33,409 nucleotides of DNA from an uncultured Pelagibacteraceae bacterium (GTDB taxonomy: Bacteria; Pseudomonadota; Alphaproteobacteria; Pelagibacterales; Pelagibacteraceae): positions 1-33,409 of the forward strand of contig CABXRY010000011.1 in assembly GCA_902514755.1 (NCBI GenBank), in the 5' to 3' direction. Positions 1 through 7,396 of the stretch are shown one piece after another (the first letter of the stretch is position 1; each line of letters starts with the position of its first letter). The notes under the pieces are model-generated. The model did not search any database. It saw only the letters and a program-made list of their open reading frames with translations, and was not told the origin of the DNA. Position numbers and translations under genes: made by a program.

Positions 1-1
1 C

Positions 2-304
2 ATCTCTAATTATCATAATAATTATAGTTCCTTAATGAAATTTTGGTATTCAAAAATACCAGAATTCATTCATACCATTGAGTATGAAAAACTTGTATCT
101 GACAAAAAAATTGAAATAGAAAAATTATTAGAGTTTTGCGAATTGGAATTGGATGACAATTGTTTTAATCATCACAAAAATTCTAAAACGCCAATTAAGA
201 CAGTTAGCATATCTCAAGCTCGTCAAGCAGTTTATAGCTCATCAGTACGTTCTAGTGATAAATACCAAGATCATTTAAAGGAAATGTTTGAAAATTTAAT
301 TTAA
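2..304 (+). CDS. Sulfotransferase-family protein, C-terminal end (5' truncated by window)
   Basis: The reading frame is open from the left edge, so this is only the last 100 residues. The segment resembles the end of bacterial TPR/sulfotransferase proteins: an acidic 'YEKLVSD' element followed by 'IEKLLEFCELELDDNC', an 'HHKNSKTPIKTVSISQAR' stretch and a final helix. In that family these residues follow the PAPS-binding sulfotransferase core, and the R/Q-containing tail helps hold the nucleotide. An ATG at 35 is internal to the frame and probably not the start. It is followed by a 33-nt gap before mnmE. The acceptor substrate cannot be inferred; surface glycans or lipids are usual. Family assignment comes from the tail only, so it is moderate. 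Confidence 0.6.
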   Translation: MSNYHNNYSSLMKFWYSKIPEFIHTIEYEKLVSDKKIEIEKLLEFCELELDDNCFNHHKNSKTPIKTVSISQARQAVYSSSVRSSDKYQDHLKEMFENLI

Positions 305-321
305 GTTTAGCCTTAGTTAAC

Positions 322-338
322 TTATAATTAAATTATAA
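322..338. repeat. 17-nt AT palindrome overlapping the mnmE start
   Basis: TTATAATT (322-329), a central A, then AATTATAA (331-338). The last A is the A of the mnmE ATG. TATAAT hexamers occur on both arms (323-328 and 334-339). It could be a -10 element or an operator, or it could arise by chance in such AT-rich DNA. Confidence 0.4.
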
Positions 339-1669
339 TGACAATTTATTCTCTCTCAAGTGGTCCAGGTATTTCTGGTATTGCGATTATAAGAGTTTCG
401 GGACCAGAGACCTCAAAAATCTTAGAACTATTAACCAATAAAAGTTTACCAAAACCACGAGTAGCAACATTAAGAAAGATCAATCAAATCAACACTTCTG
501 AACTAATTGATGAGGGTATATTATTGTGGTTTCCCGGGCCTGAGAGCTACACAGGTGAAGATATGGCTGAAATACAAGTACATGGAAGCAAAGCAGTAAT
601 AGATGCTATCCACTCTTCTATTTCCACAGTTGAAAGTTGTCGCTTAGCAGAACCCGGTGAGTTTACAAAGCTTGCATTTCAAAATGGAAAAATAAATTTA
701 CTTAAAGCAGAAAGTATAGCTGATTTAATTTCTGCTGAAACTGAAATTCAAAGAAAGCAAGCAATCAAAATTATGAATGGAAAATCTGCTGATCAATTCG
801 ATTTTTTAAGAGAAAAACTTTTAAAAATATTATCTCATGTTGAAGCTAAAATAGACTTTCCAGATGAAGATCTGCCCAATGAAATTTTGAAAGAAATTAA
901 AAAAAGTTCAAATGAGGTTTTAACAAATATTAAAAATATTTTAGATGATCAAAAAGTTGGAGAAAGAATTAGGGAAGGTTTTAAGATAGCAATCATTGGA
1001 CCAACCAATGCAGGTAAATCTAGTCTCCTAAATCATCTATCAAACAGAGATGTTGCACTAGTTTCAGAGATTGCAGGAACAACAAGAGATGTAATTGAAA
1101 CGCATCTTAATATAGATGGTTTTCCAGTAGTTGTTTCTGACACAGCTGGCATAAGAGAGTCTAAAAATGAAATAGAAAAAAAAGGTATTAAATTATCTTT
1201 TAGTAGAGCAGAGGAAGCAGATTTGAAGCTAGTTGTCGTTGATGCCAAAAACCTTGATTTTACTGATGTTTTAAAGGGTTTATTAGACGAAAATGCAATC
1301 TTAGTAATAAATAAATCAGATCTTTTAGATGGAGATATTGAACCTGAAATTAAAAAACTAAATCATGTATTAATTTCAATTAAAAAAAATTTAAACATCG
1401 ATGAATTAATTTTAAAAATAAAAAAAAATTTAAAAAATAAATTTATAACAAGTGATGATATTTTAATTACAAGAGAACGACATAGACAACATCTTGAACA
1501 ATGTTTGGAGCATCTTAAAAATTTCAATAAAAAAAATGAAGTTGAAGATTTTGATAAAGCTGCAGAGGATTTAAGGTTAGCCACTAGACATCTTGGTATG
1601 ATTGTTGGAAAAGTCGATGTTGAGGAGATATTAGGCAGTATTTTCAACGATTTTTGTATAGGTAAATAA
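338..1669 (+). CDS. mnmE: tRNA uridine-5-carboxymethylaminomethyl modification GTPase MnmE
   Basis: MnmE works with MnmG to install the cmnm5 group on the wobble uridine (U34) of certain tRNAs, using a folate-bound one-carbon unit and glycine. The 443 residues match the family length. The order is an N-terminal folate-binding domain (about 1-115, with IAIIRVSG near 15-22), a helical domain, and an inserted Ras-like G domain: P-loop GPTNAGKS at 221-228, IAGTTRD near 245-251, DTAG at 268-271, NKSD at 325-328. It ends in the diagnostic C-terminal FCIGK, whose Cys is essential in studied MnmE proteins. The next gene, mnmG, encodes the partner. No clear Shine-Dalgarno is visible. Confidence 0.97.
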   Translation: MTIYSLSSGPGISGIAIIRVSGPETSKILELLTNKSLPKPRVATLRKINQINTSELIDEGILLWFPGPESYTGEDMAEIQVHGSKAVIDAIHSSISTVESCRLAEPGEFTKLAFQNGKINLLKAESIADLISAETEIQRKQAIKIMNGKSADQFDFLREKLLKILSHVEAKIDFPDEDLPNEILKEIKKSSNEVLTNIKNILDDQKVGERIREGFKIAIIGPTNAGKSSLLNHLSNRDVALVSEIAGTTRDVIETHLNIDGFPVVVSDTAGIRESKNEIEKKGIKLSFSRAEEADLKLVVVDAKNLDFTDVLKGLLDENAILVINKSDLLDGDIEPEIKKLNHVLISIKKNLNIDELILKIKKNLKNKFITSDDILITRERHRQHLEQCLEHLKNFNKKNEVEDFDKAAEDLRLATRHLGMIVGKVDVEEILGSIFNDFCIGK

Positions 1670-1753
1670 TACCTTATTTCCTTTGTTTTAAAGCTTTTTA
1701 AACTAAAAAACGTTGATAATTAAAGCTTATTAAAGCAAAACTATACGCGCCTT

Positions 1754-1782
1754 GTAAATTTAATAATCAGTTATAAATTTAC
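1754..1782 (+). promoter_or_regulatory. Inverted repeat in the mnmG leader
   Basis: GTAAATTTA (1754-1762) and TAAATTTAC (1774-1782) form a perfect 9-bp stem with an 11-nt loop, ending 3 nt before the mnmG ATG at 1786. It lies in the 116-nt mnmE-mnmG gap and covers where a ribosome binding site would sit. It may be an RNA hairpin limiting initiation or a protein operator. It is not terminator-like, because no T-tract follows. Confidence 0.45.
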
Positions 1783-1785
1783 CTT

Positions 1786-3657
1786 ATGAAAAATGATTTA
1801 TCGTTTGATGTTGTTGTAATAGGTGGTGGCCATGCAGGCTGTGAAGCTGCAGCAGCTTCTGCACGACTAGGAGTTAACAGTGCCTTATTCACTCATAAGA
1901 TAGAAACAATTGGAGAGATGTCATGCAATCCAGCAATAGGTGGTTTAGGCAAAGGTCACTTAGTTAGAGAAATAGATGCTCTTGATGGTGTTATGGGTGA
2001 AGTTGCAGATAAATCGGGTATACAATTTAGATTATTAAACAGAAGTAGAGGTCCAGCTGTAAGAGGACCAAGAACTCAATCAGATAGATTTTTATATCGT
2101 AAGTATATGCAAGAAAAACTTGTAAACTACTGTAATTTAAGTATTTTTTCTGATCCTGTAATTAAGTTTATTTTTAGTAAAAACACAATAATTGGCTTTG
2201 CGACTAAAGAAGGTAAGAAAGTTTTATGTTCTAAGTTAATACTAACGACGGGCACTTTTTTAAATGGTTTGATACATATAGGTGATGAAAGAACACCAGC
2301 TGGAAGGTATGATGAGAAACCTTCAACAGGATTAAGTGAACAATTAGAAAAATACAATTTTAAAATAGGTAGACTAAAAACAGGTACCCCTCCTCGACTT
2401 GACTCAAGAACAATTAATTATGAAAATTTAGAAGAACAGTTTGCAGATGATGATCCTTATTTTTTTTCTTTCTTAACAAAAAAAAATATCAACAAACAAG
2501 TTTCATGTCGTATGACTTATACTAACGATAAGGTTCATAAAATTATTGAAAAAAATTTATCTAAGAGTGCTATGTACTCTGGTAGCATACAAGGTGTTGG
2601 ACCTAGATACTGCCCATCTATTGAAGACAAGATAGTAAAATTTGCTGATAAGGGTCGACACCAGATTTTTTTAGAGCCTGAAGGGCTAAATGACTATACA
2701 ATTTACCCAAATGGCATCTCCACATCACTTCCAGCCAATGTACAGCAAGAAATATGTAACAATATCAGTGGTTTAGAAAATGTTTCTATTATTAGACCTG
2801 GATATGCTATAGAATATGACTATATAGATCCAAGAGAGCTGTTTTTAACTCTCGAGACTAAGAAGATTAGTAATCTTTACCTTGCAGGCCAGATTAATGG
2901 AACAACAGGTTACGAAGAAGCCGCGGCCCAGGGTCTTATAGCCGGGATAAATGCCGCTTTATCAGTTAAAAAATTAGAACCTTTCATACTTGATAGATCA
3001 GATGCTTATATCGGAGTAATGATAGATGATTTAGTGACCAAAGGTGTGTCTGAACCATACAGAATGTTTACATCAAGAGCTGAATATAGATTAAGCCTAA
3101 GATCTGATAATGCAGATCAAAGATTAACTGCAAAAGGAATAGAAATCGGATTAATTGGTGATGTAAGAAAGGCTGTTTATTTAGATAAATTCGACAAAAT
3201 TAAACAAATTAATATAAAAATGGGTCAATCAACTATCTCACCTAATAAAGCTGATGAATTTGGTATAAAAATAGCAAAAGATGGTATTTTAAGATCTTCT
3301 AATGAAATATTAACCCAAAAAGGAGTTGATATGAATAAAATTAGAGAAATATGGCCTGATATACCTTTTTATAGCAACGAAATAGATGATCAGGTAGAAA
3401 TTAACGCTCATTATAGAGGTTATTTGAAGAAGCAAAAAGCTGATATTTTAGCATTTAAAAGAGATGAAAACCTAACAATTCCAGATAAAATAAATTATGA
3501 CGGTCTTTCAGGTCTGTCAAATGAGGTTAAAGCTAAATTTAAGGAAATTAGACCAAAAACAATGGGTCAAGCACTAAGAATTGATGGAATTACTCCAGCT
3601 GCCGTATATATTTTGTTGTCACACGTTAAAAGAAAGTCTATTAAGCATATAGCTTAA
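1786..3657 (+). CDS. mnmG: tRNA uridine-5-carboxymethylaminomethyl modification enzyme MnmG (GidA)
   Basis: This is the FAD- and NADH-dependent partner of MnmE in forming cmnm5U34 on tRNA, acting as a heterotetramer in the cytoplasm. The 623 residues are close to the E. coli length (629). The N-terminal dinucleotide-binding motif [10 protein letters not shown] is near residues 13-22. Other hallmarks are the '[22 protein letters not shown]' region, '[14 protein letters not shown]', 'RLKTGTPPR' and the '[17 protein letters not shown]' second nucleotide loop. The C-terminal helical domain that contacts MnmE and tRNA is intact. Its stop TAA (3655-3657) shares its last A with the rsmG ATG, so the two are translationally coupled. 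A 9-bp inverted repeat precedes the start. Confidence 0.98.
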   Translation: MKNDLSFDVVVIGGGHAGCEAAAASARLGVNSALFTHKIETIGEMSCNPAIGGLGKGHLVREIDALDGVMGEVADKSGIQFRLLNRSRGPAVRGPRTQSDRFLYRKYMQEKLVNYCNLSIFSDPVIKFIFSKNTIIGFATKEGKKVLCSKLILTTGTFLNGLIHIGDERTPAGRYDEKPSTGLSEQLEKYNFKIGRLKTGTPPRLDSRTINYENLEEQFADDDPYFFSFLTKKNINKQVSCRMTYTNDKVHKIIEKNLSKSAMYSGSIQGVGPRYCPSIEDKIVKFADKGRHQIFLEPEGLNDYTIYPNGISTSLPANVQQEICNNISGLENVSIIRPGYAIEYDYIDPRELFLTLETKKISNLYLAGQINGTTGYEEAAAQGLIAGINAALSVKKLEPFILDRSDAYIGVMIDDLVTKGVSEPYRMFTSRAEYRLSLRSDNADQRLTAKGIEIGLIGDVRKAVYLDKFDKIKQINIKMGQSTISPNKADEFGIKIAKDGILRSSNEILTQKGVDMNKIREIWPDIPFYSNEIDDQVEINAHYRGYLKKQKADILAFKRDENLTIPDKINYDGLSGLSNEVKAKFKEIRPKTMGQALRIDGITPAAVYILLSHVKRKSIKHIA

Positions 3658-4322
3658 TGGATCAAGAAATTTTAAAATCATATTCAAAATTAAATGACTT
3701 AAATGTTTCACGTGAAACATTTTTAGACTTTGAAAACTATATATCCATGATTATTGAAAAAAATAAAAAAATTAACATAATTGGACAAAATACATCATCA
3801 AAAAAAGCTATAATTGAGCGTCATATAGTTGATTCTGCACAAATTATTGATTTTGTTGACTTTAATTGCAATACAACCACAGATTTAGGATCTGGAGGTG
3901 GTTTACCTGGAATTGTAGTCGCAATTATACTCAAAAGCATGAAAAATAAAATGGATGTGCATCTATACGAAAAAAGCTACCATAAAAGCCATTTTTTAGA
4001 GGAAGTTTCAAAAAAACTAAATTTAAATACAAAAGTTTTTCAAAAAAATATTTTTGAAATAAAAAATTTAGAAACAGGTACGATTATGTCGAGAGCTTTC
4101 AAACCAATGCCAGTTATTTTAGATTTAGTTTATGAAAATTTTTCAAAATATAAAAATTTAATTTTTTTTATGGGAGAGAATGGAAAAAAAATATTTGATA
4201 AATCTAAAGATGATTGGAACTTAGAATACATAGAAAAAAAAAGTGTAACAAGTGAAGACTCATTTTTATTAAACATAAAAAAAATTAGTAAGAAAAATAA
4301 AAAAGGATACAAGAAAAACTAA
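3657..4322 (+). CDS. rsmG: 16S rRNA (guanine527-N7)-methyltransferase RsmG (GidB)
   Basis: RsmG adds m7G at G527 in the 530 loop of 16S rRNA using S-adenosylmethionine; its loss gives low-level streptomycin resistance in studied bacteria. At 221 residues it is near family size (E. coli 207). The SAM-binding glycine loop 'DLGSGGGLPGIVVAI' lies at about 80-94 and a conserved 'SRAFKPM' follows. Start overlaps the mnmG stop (TAATG). The stop TAA is immediately followed by the parA ATG at 4323. Codons 16-21 (NVSRET) carry a perfect parS site, a dual-use arrangement that I recall from other alphaproteobacterial gidB genes. The C-terminus is lysine-rich. Confidence 0.95.
   Translation: MDQEILKSYSKLNDLNVSRETFLDFENYISMIIEKNKKINIIGQNTSSKKAIIERHIVDSAQIIDFVDFNCNTTTDLGSGGGLPGIVVAIILKSMKNKMDVHLYEKSYHKSHFLEEVSKKLNLNTKVFQKNIFEIKNLETGTIMSRAFKPMPVILDLVYENFSKYKNLIFFMGENGKKIFDKSKDDWNLEYIEKKSVTSEDSFLLNIKKISKKNKKGYKKN
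3701..3722. promoter_or_regulatory. parS: parS centromere site (ParB-binding palindrome)
   Basis: The core TGTTTCACGTGAAACA at 3704-3719 is identical to the bacterial chromosomal parS consensus. The perfect palindrome extends three bases each side, giving 22 bp. It sits inside rsmG, encoding residues 16-21 (Asn-Val-Ser-Arg-Glu-Thr), 604 nt upstream of parA. In known systems ParB loads here as a CTP-dependent clamp, spreads, and ParA moves the locus. I saw no second copy in this window by eye. Confidence 0.95.
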
Positions 4323-5117
4323 ATGCAAATTATATCAGTAATAAATCAAAAGGGTGGGGTAGGAAAAACAACAACTGTTATAAATTTAGCTGCAGGATTA
4401 ACTCAACTTAATAAAAAAATTCTAGTCATTGATTTGGATCCCCAAGGAAATGCAACTACAGGTCTTGGATTATCCAACATGGACAACTCAAGTGATACAA
4501 TTTATGGTGTACTGAATGGAACAAAAAAGATTAATGAGATAATCAAGAGGACACAGTTTGAAAATTTAGATATTATCACCTCTAATGTAGATCTATCAGG
4601 ACTTGAGGTCGAAACAGCTGACGATAGTAATAGAGCTTTCATATTAAAGGCTAAATTAATCGCTTATTTAAACAATTCTAAAGGATTATATGACTATGTG
4701 CTGATTGATTGTCCACCTTCCTTAAGTCTTCTAACTGTTATGGCGCTCGTCTGTTCAAATTCACTTCTGGTACCTTTACAGACAGAATTCTTTGCTCTTG
4801 AGGGTCTAACCCAACTCATGAAAACTATTGAGAGGATAAAAGTAAGCTTAAATCCAGATTTAAAAATTAGAGGGATCCTTTTAACTATGTATGACAAAAG
4901 AAATAAGCTTTCTTCACAAGTTGAAAAAGAAGCTAGAGACTATTTTAGTGAAAAAGTTTACTCAACAGTAATTCCAAGAAATGTAAGATTATCAGAGGCA
5001 CCCTCTCATGGAATGCCAGTTTTAATTTATGACAAATCTTGTCCTGGCAGTAAATCTTATTTTAGTTTTACTGATGAATTTATAAATCAAGAGTCAACAA
5101 TCGGGAGTGTCGCATAA
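4323..5117 (+). CDS. parA: Chromosome-partitioning ATPase ParA
   Basis: This is a Walker-type ATPase that binds DNA non-specifically as an ATP dimer and pulls ParB-parS complexes apart. It has 264 residues. The deviant Walker A KGGVGKTT lies at about 10-17, with the signature lysine K10 of the MinD/ParA class. 'IDLDPQGNATTGLG' near 37-50 supplies the A' motif, and 'DYVLIDCPPSLSLLT' is Walker B. There is no N-terminal helix-turn-helix extension, so this is the chromosomal (Soj) type rather than a P1-plasmid type. It abuts rsmG without a gap and overlaps parB by one base (TAATG, 5115-5119), consistent with one mnmG-rsmG-parA-parB transcript. Confidence 0.97.
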   Translation: MQIISVINQKGGVGKTTTVINLAAGLTQLNKKILVIDLDPQGNATTGLGLSNMDNSSDTIYGVLNGTKKINEIIKRTQFENLDIITSNVDLSGLEVETADDSNRAFILKAKLIAYLNNSKGLYDYVLIDCPPSLSLLTVMALVCSNSLLVPLQTEFFALEGLTQLMKTIERIKVSLNPDLKIRGILLTMYDKRNKLSSQVEKEARDYFSEKVYSTVIPRNVRLSEAPSHGMPVLIYDKSCPGSKSYFSFTDEFINQESTIGSVA

Positions 5118-5959
5118 TGGATAAAATTAAAAAAGGTCTTGGAAGAGGTTTATCATCACTAATTGGTGAAACTAAAGTAGAGGTTCAAAAAAATCTACTA
5201 CCAGTAAGTGATTTGGTTCCAAACAAATATCAACCAAGAAAGAATTTTGATGAGGCAAATTTGGAAGATTTAACAAATTCCATAAAAGAAAAAGGAATGA
5301 TTCAACCGATTATAGTTAGAAAATCAAATAATGAAAATTCAAAATTTGAAATAATTGCAGGTGAGAGAAGGTGGCTGGCAGCGCAGAAGGCAGGGATTCA
5401 TAAAGTTCCCGTAGTGATCACGGAGGCAGATGATTTAAAATCTTTAGAATTTGCAATAGTTGAAAATGTTCAAAGACATGATTTAAATCCGTTGGAAGAA
5501 GCACAAGGCTATAAACGGTTGATTGATGATTTTTCTTATGATCAAGAAAAAGTATCAAAATTTATTGGTAAAAGTAGAAGCTATATATCTAATTCATTAA
5601 GAATATTAACTTTACCAAACGAAGTTATAAAATTGATAGAGTCAAATAAATTGTCAGCAGGACATGCTAAGATTTTAGTAGGTCTAGATAATGCAAGTTT
5701 TGTTGCTAATAAAATTATAGAAAATAAACTTTCAGTAAGACAGGCAGAAAATTTTGTTCAATTGTTTAAAAAGAAAAGACAAAAGTCAAAAATTACAAAA
5801 GATGCTAATATTATTGCTCTCGAACTTTCAGTATTAAATAAAATTGGATTAAATGTAGAAATAAAAAATAACAAGAGAAATAAAGGAAAAATTTCTTTTG
5901 AATATAAAGACCTAGATCAATTGAATAAAATAATAGATATTATTAAGTCTAATTATTAG
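5117..5959 (+). CDS. parB: Chromosome-partitioning protein ParB (CTPase clamp)
   Basis: ParB recognises parS, closes into a sliding clamp when bound to CTP, and stimulates ParA. It has 280 residues. The N-terminal 'GLGRGLSSLIGE' (7-18) is the ParA-interacting arginine element. The CTP-binding fold follows: 'NKYQPRKNF' (36-44), GERR at 82-85 and 'ENVQRHDLNP' (116-125). A central helix-turn-helix covers about 130-200 ('VSKFIGKSRSYISNSLRIL'), then a C-terminal dimerisation region. The residue usually Arg in the GERRxR motif reads as Leu (GERRWL). Its parS target lies 1.4 kb upstream in rsmG. The 3' end overlaps convergent holA by 11 nt. Confidence 0.96.
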   Translation: MDKIKKGLGRGLSSLIGETKVEVQKNLLPVSDLVPNKYQPRKNFDEANLEDLTNSIKEKGMIQPIIVRKSNNENSKFEIIAGERRWLAAQKAGIHKVPVVITEADDLKSLEFAIVENVQRHDLNPLEEAQGYKRLIDDFSYDQEKVSKFIGKSRSYISNSLRILTLPNEVIKLIESNKLSAGHAKILVGLDNASFVANKIIENKLSVRQAENFVQLFKKKRQKSKITKDANIIALELSVLNKIGLNVEIKNNKRNKGKISFEYKDLDQLNKIIDIIKSNY

Positions 5960-6941
5960 TATTTGAAGAGGATTGATCTAAAACAAAGTCTGTAATTAAA
6001 TTAATCGAATTATTTATATTTTTTTTCACTAATAATTCTATCTCATGTAATTTGTATATTAATTTTCTAATATTCTCAGGTGTCCATTTATAAATTTGTT
6101 GTTTAGTAATTTCTTTATCTTTCCAAAAAATTGGTGGTTTTGCAGACGATATTGTTAAATTTATATTTTTATTTGATTTAAATTCACTAGAAAGTTTAAG
6201 TATTTTCTTTGATTTTAATAAAAAAGATCTTGTGATCATAATGCAATCTTCATTGCTAAAATTATTTTCATTTAAGATGTTAATAATTTTCTTTTTATTT
6301 TTTGCCAAACAATTATCAACAAGATCAGAAATGCTGTGATTTTCAATTAAATTAGTTAATTTTATTATACTTTCTTCTGTAATTTTTTTTCCATTTTTGC
6401 TGAAGTATTCTATTTTATCAAGTTCTTTAAATAAGGTTTCTCTATCTCCATTACATTTGTTAACTATTAGGTTGATATTAGCGGGTGATATAGAAATTTT
6501 CTTTTGGTGAAAAAAATTATAAGTTAATTTTGAAAGTACTTGATTTGTATCTGGGTAAAAAGCAACACAAACATGTTTTTTACTTTTTTCAAAAAAAGAT
6601 CTTAATTTTGATTTTTTTTCTAAAACATCAGCATTAAGAATAATTTTGACATCTTCTATTTTTTTTTCTCCAATTTCTTCCATAACTTTTAATATTTTAT
6701 CTGTAACTCTTTTTATAATTATTATTTTTTCATTCTCAAAAAGTGATTTAGAAAATAAATCTTCCAAAAAAATATTTGTATTTTCTAAAATTTCTTTTTC
6801 TTCATATTTTGAAATAGTATTTTTATTTTTAAATAAATTATTTGTTGTTTCATTTTTTAAACCTTCATTTTTACCATAAAATAAAATTAATTTATTTTGA
6901 TTAAAATTTAATTTATTAAGCTCATAAGATTTAATTATCAT
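5949..6941 (-). CDS. holA: DNA polymerase III delta subunit HolA
   Basis: The delta subunit of the clamp loader opens the beta sliding clamp. The 330 residues match the family. The N-terminus 'KLILFYGKNEGLK' has the usual beta-strand/'YG.N..L' start of the AAA+-like domain without a functional P-loop, as expected for delta. Conservation is otherwise low. Assignment rests on that start, length, the lysine-rich helical C-terminal collar domain, and the leuS-lptE-holA order known from E. coli and many proteobacteria. It overlaps the end of lptE by 11 nt (6931-6941) and the end of convergent parB by 11 nt. A DnaA-box-like TTATCAACA inside it is probably chance. Confidence 0.88.
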   Translation of the reverse strand: MIIKSYELNKLNFNQNKLILFYGKNEGLKNETTNNLFKNKNTISKYEEKEILENTNIFLEDLFSKSLFENEKIIIIKRVTDKILKVMEEIGEKKIEDVKIILNADVLEKKSKLRSFFEKSKKHVCVAFYPDTNQVLSKLTYNFFHQKKISISPANINLIVNKCNGDRETLFKELDKIEYFSKNGKKITEESIIKLTNLIENHSISDLVDNCLAKNKKKIINILNENNFSNEDCIMITRSFLLKSKKILKLSSEFKSNKNINLTISSAKPPIFWKDKEITKQQIYKWTPENIRKLIYKLHEIELLVKKNINNSINLITDFVLDQSSSNTNN

Positions 6942-7389
6942 TTATATCCGAGATCGCTGAAATTAATTTTTCTCTTATAGAAGATGCAAAATTTCTTTTA
7001 ATATTTCTCTCATACGTATTTTGTTCAAAAGTATCTGTTTGATTTTGAATATTAATATTTTCTTCAAATTTAAAATTACTATTTTTATTTTTAAAATTTA
7101 TCGAAAACACTGAGACCACAGAAAGATTAAAATCTGTAATTACCCCAGAAGAATTCTTTGTTAGCACCTCTTTTTCATAATTAGTATCAATTTTTAGATT
7201 GTAAATATTTAGCGAGTCTTTGTCTGAATATAATCTTATTTCATTTTTAATAAAATTATTCATTTCATAATCACCCTCTGCTCCAATTATATTTAACTGA
7301 AAATCTAATGATTGTTGATTTTTATAGATAGAAGAATAACCACAGCTGGATAAAAATAATAATATAAAAGTTAATGTTAAATTTTTCAT
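6931..7389 (-). CDS. lptE: LPS-assembly lipoprotein LptE-like
   Basis: This is a 152-residue protein with a lipoprotein signal: 'MKNLTLTFILLFLSSC' with Cys16 as the lipid-acceptor, followed by 'GYSSIYK', very like the 'CGF..R/Y' start of LptE. LptE plugs the LptD barrel and helps place lipopolysaccharide in the outer leaflet. The body is a short alpha/beta sequence with low conservation. The strongest support is position: it lies between leuS (7 nt upstream) and holA (11-nt overlap downstream), exactly as in E. coli (leuS-lptE-holA). Without that context it would be called a hypothetical lipoprotein. Confidence 0.78.
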   Translation of the reverse strand: MKNLTLTFILLFLSSCGYSSIYKNQQSLDFQLNIIGAEGDYEMNNFIKNEIRLYSDKDSLNIYNLKIDTNYEKEVLTKNSSGVITDFNLSVVSVFSINFKNKNSNFKFEENINIQNQTDTFEQNTYERNIKRNFASSIREKLISAISDINDN

Positions 7390-7396
7390 AATGAAT

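Noticed and set aside
1363..1647. Open frames antisense to mnmE and many other genes
   Set aside because: They mirror the codon pattern of the real gene on the other strand, have no ribosome sites or recognisable domains, and are expected in AT-rich DNA.
1690..1697. AAAGCTTT palindrome after mnmE as a terminator
   Set aside because: Only an 8-nt self-palindrome without a GC-rich stem or a T-tract; not credible as an intrinsic terminator.
6312..6320. DnaA-box-like TTATCAACA within holA (and TTATCCATA near 16622)
   Set aside because: Each is a single, imperfect box inside a coding gene with no cluster or AT-rich unwinding region around it, so there is no case for a replication origin here.
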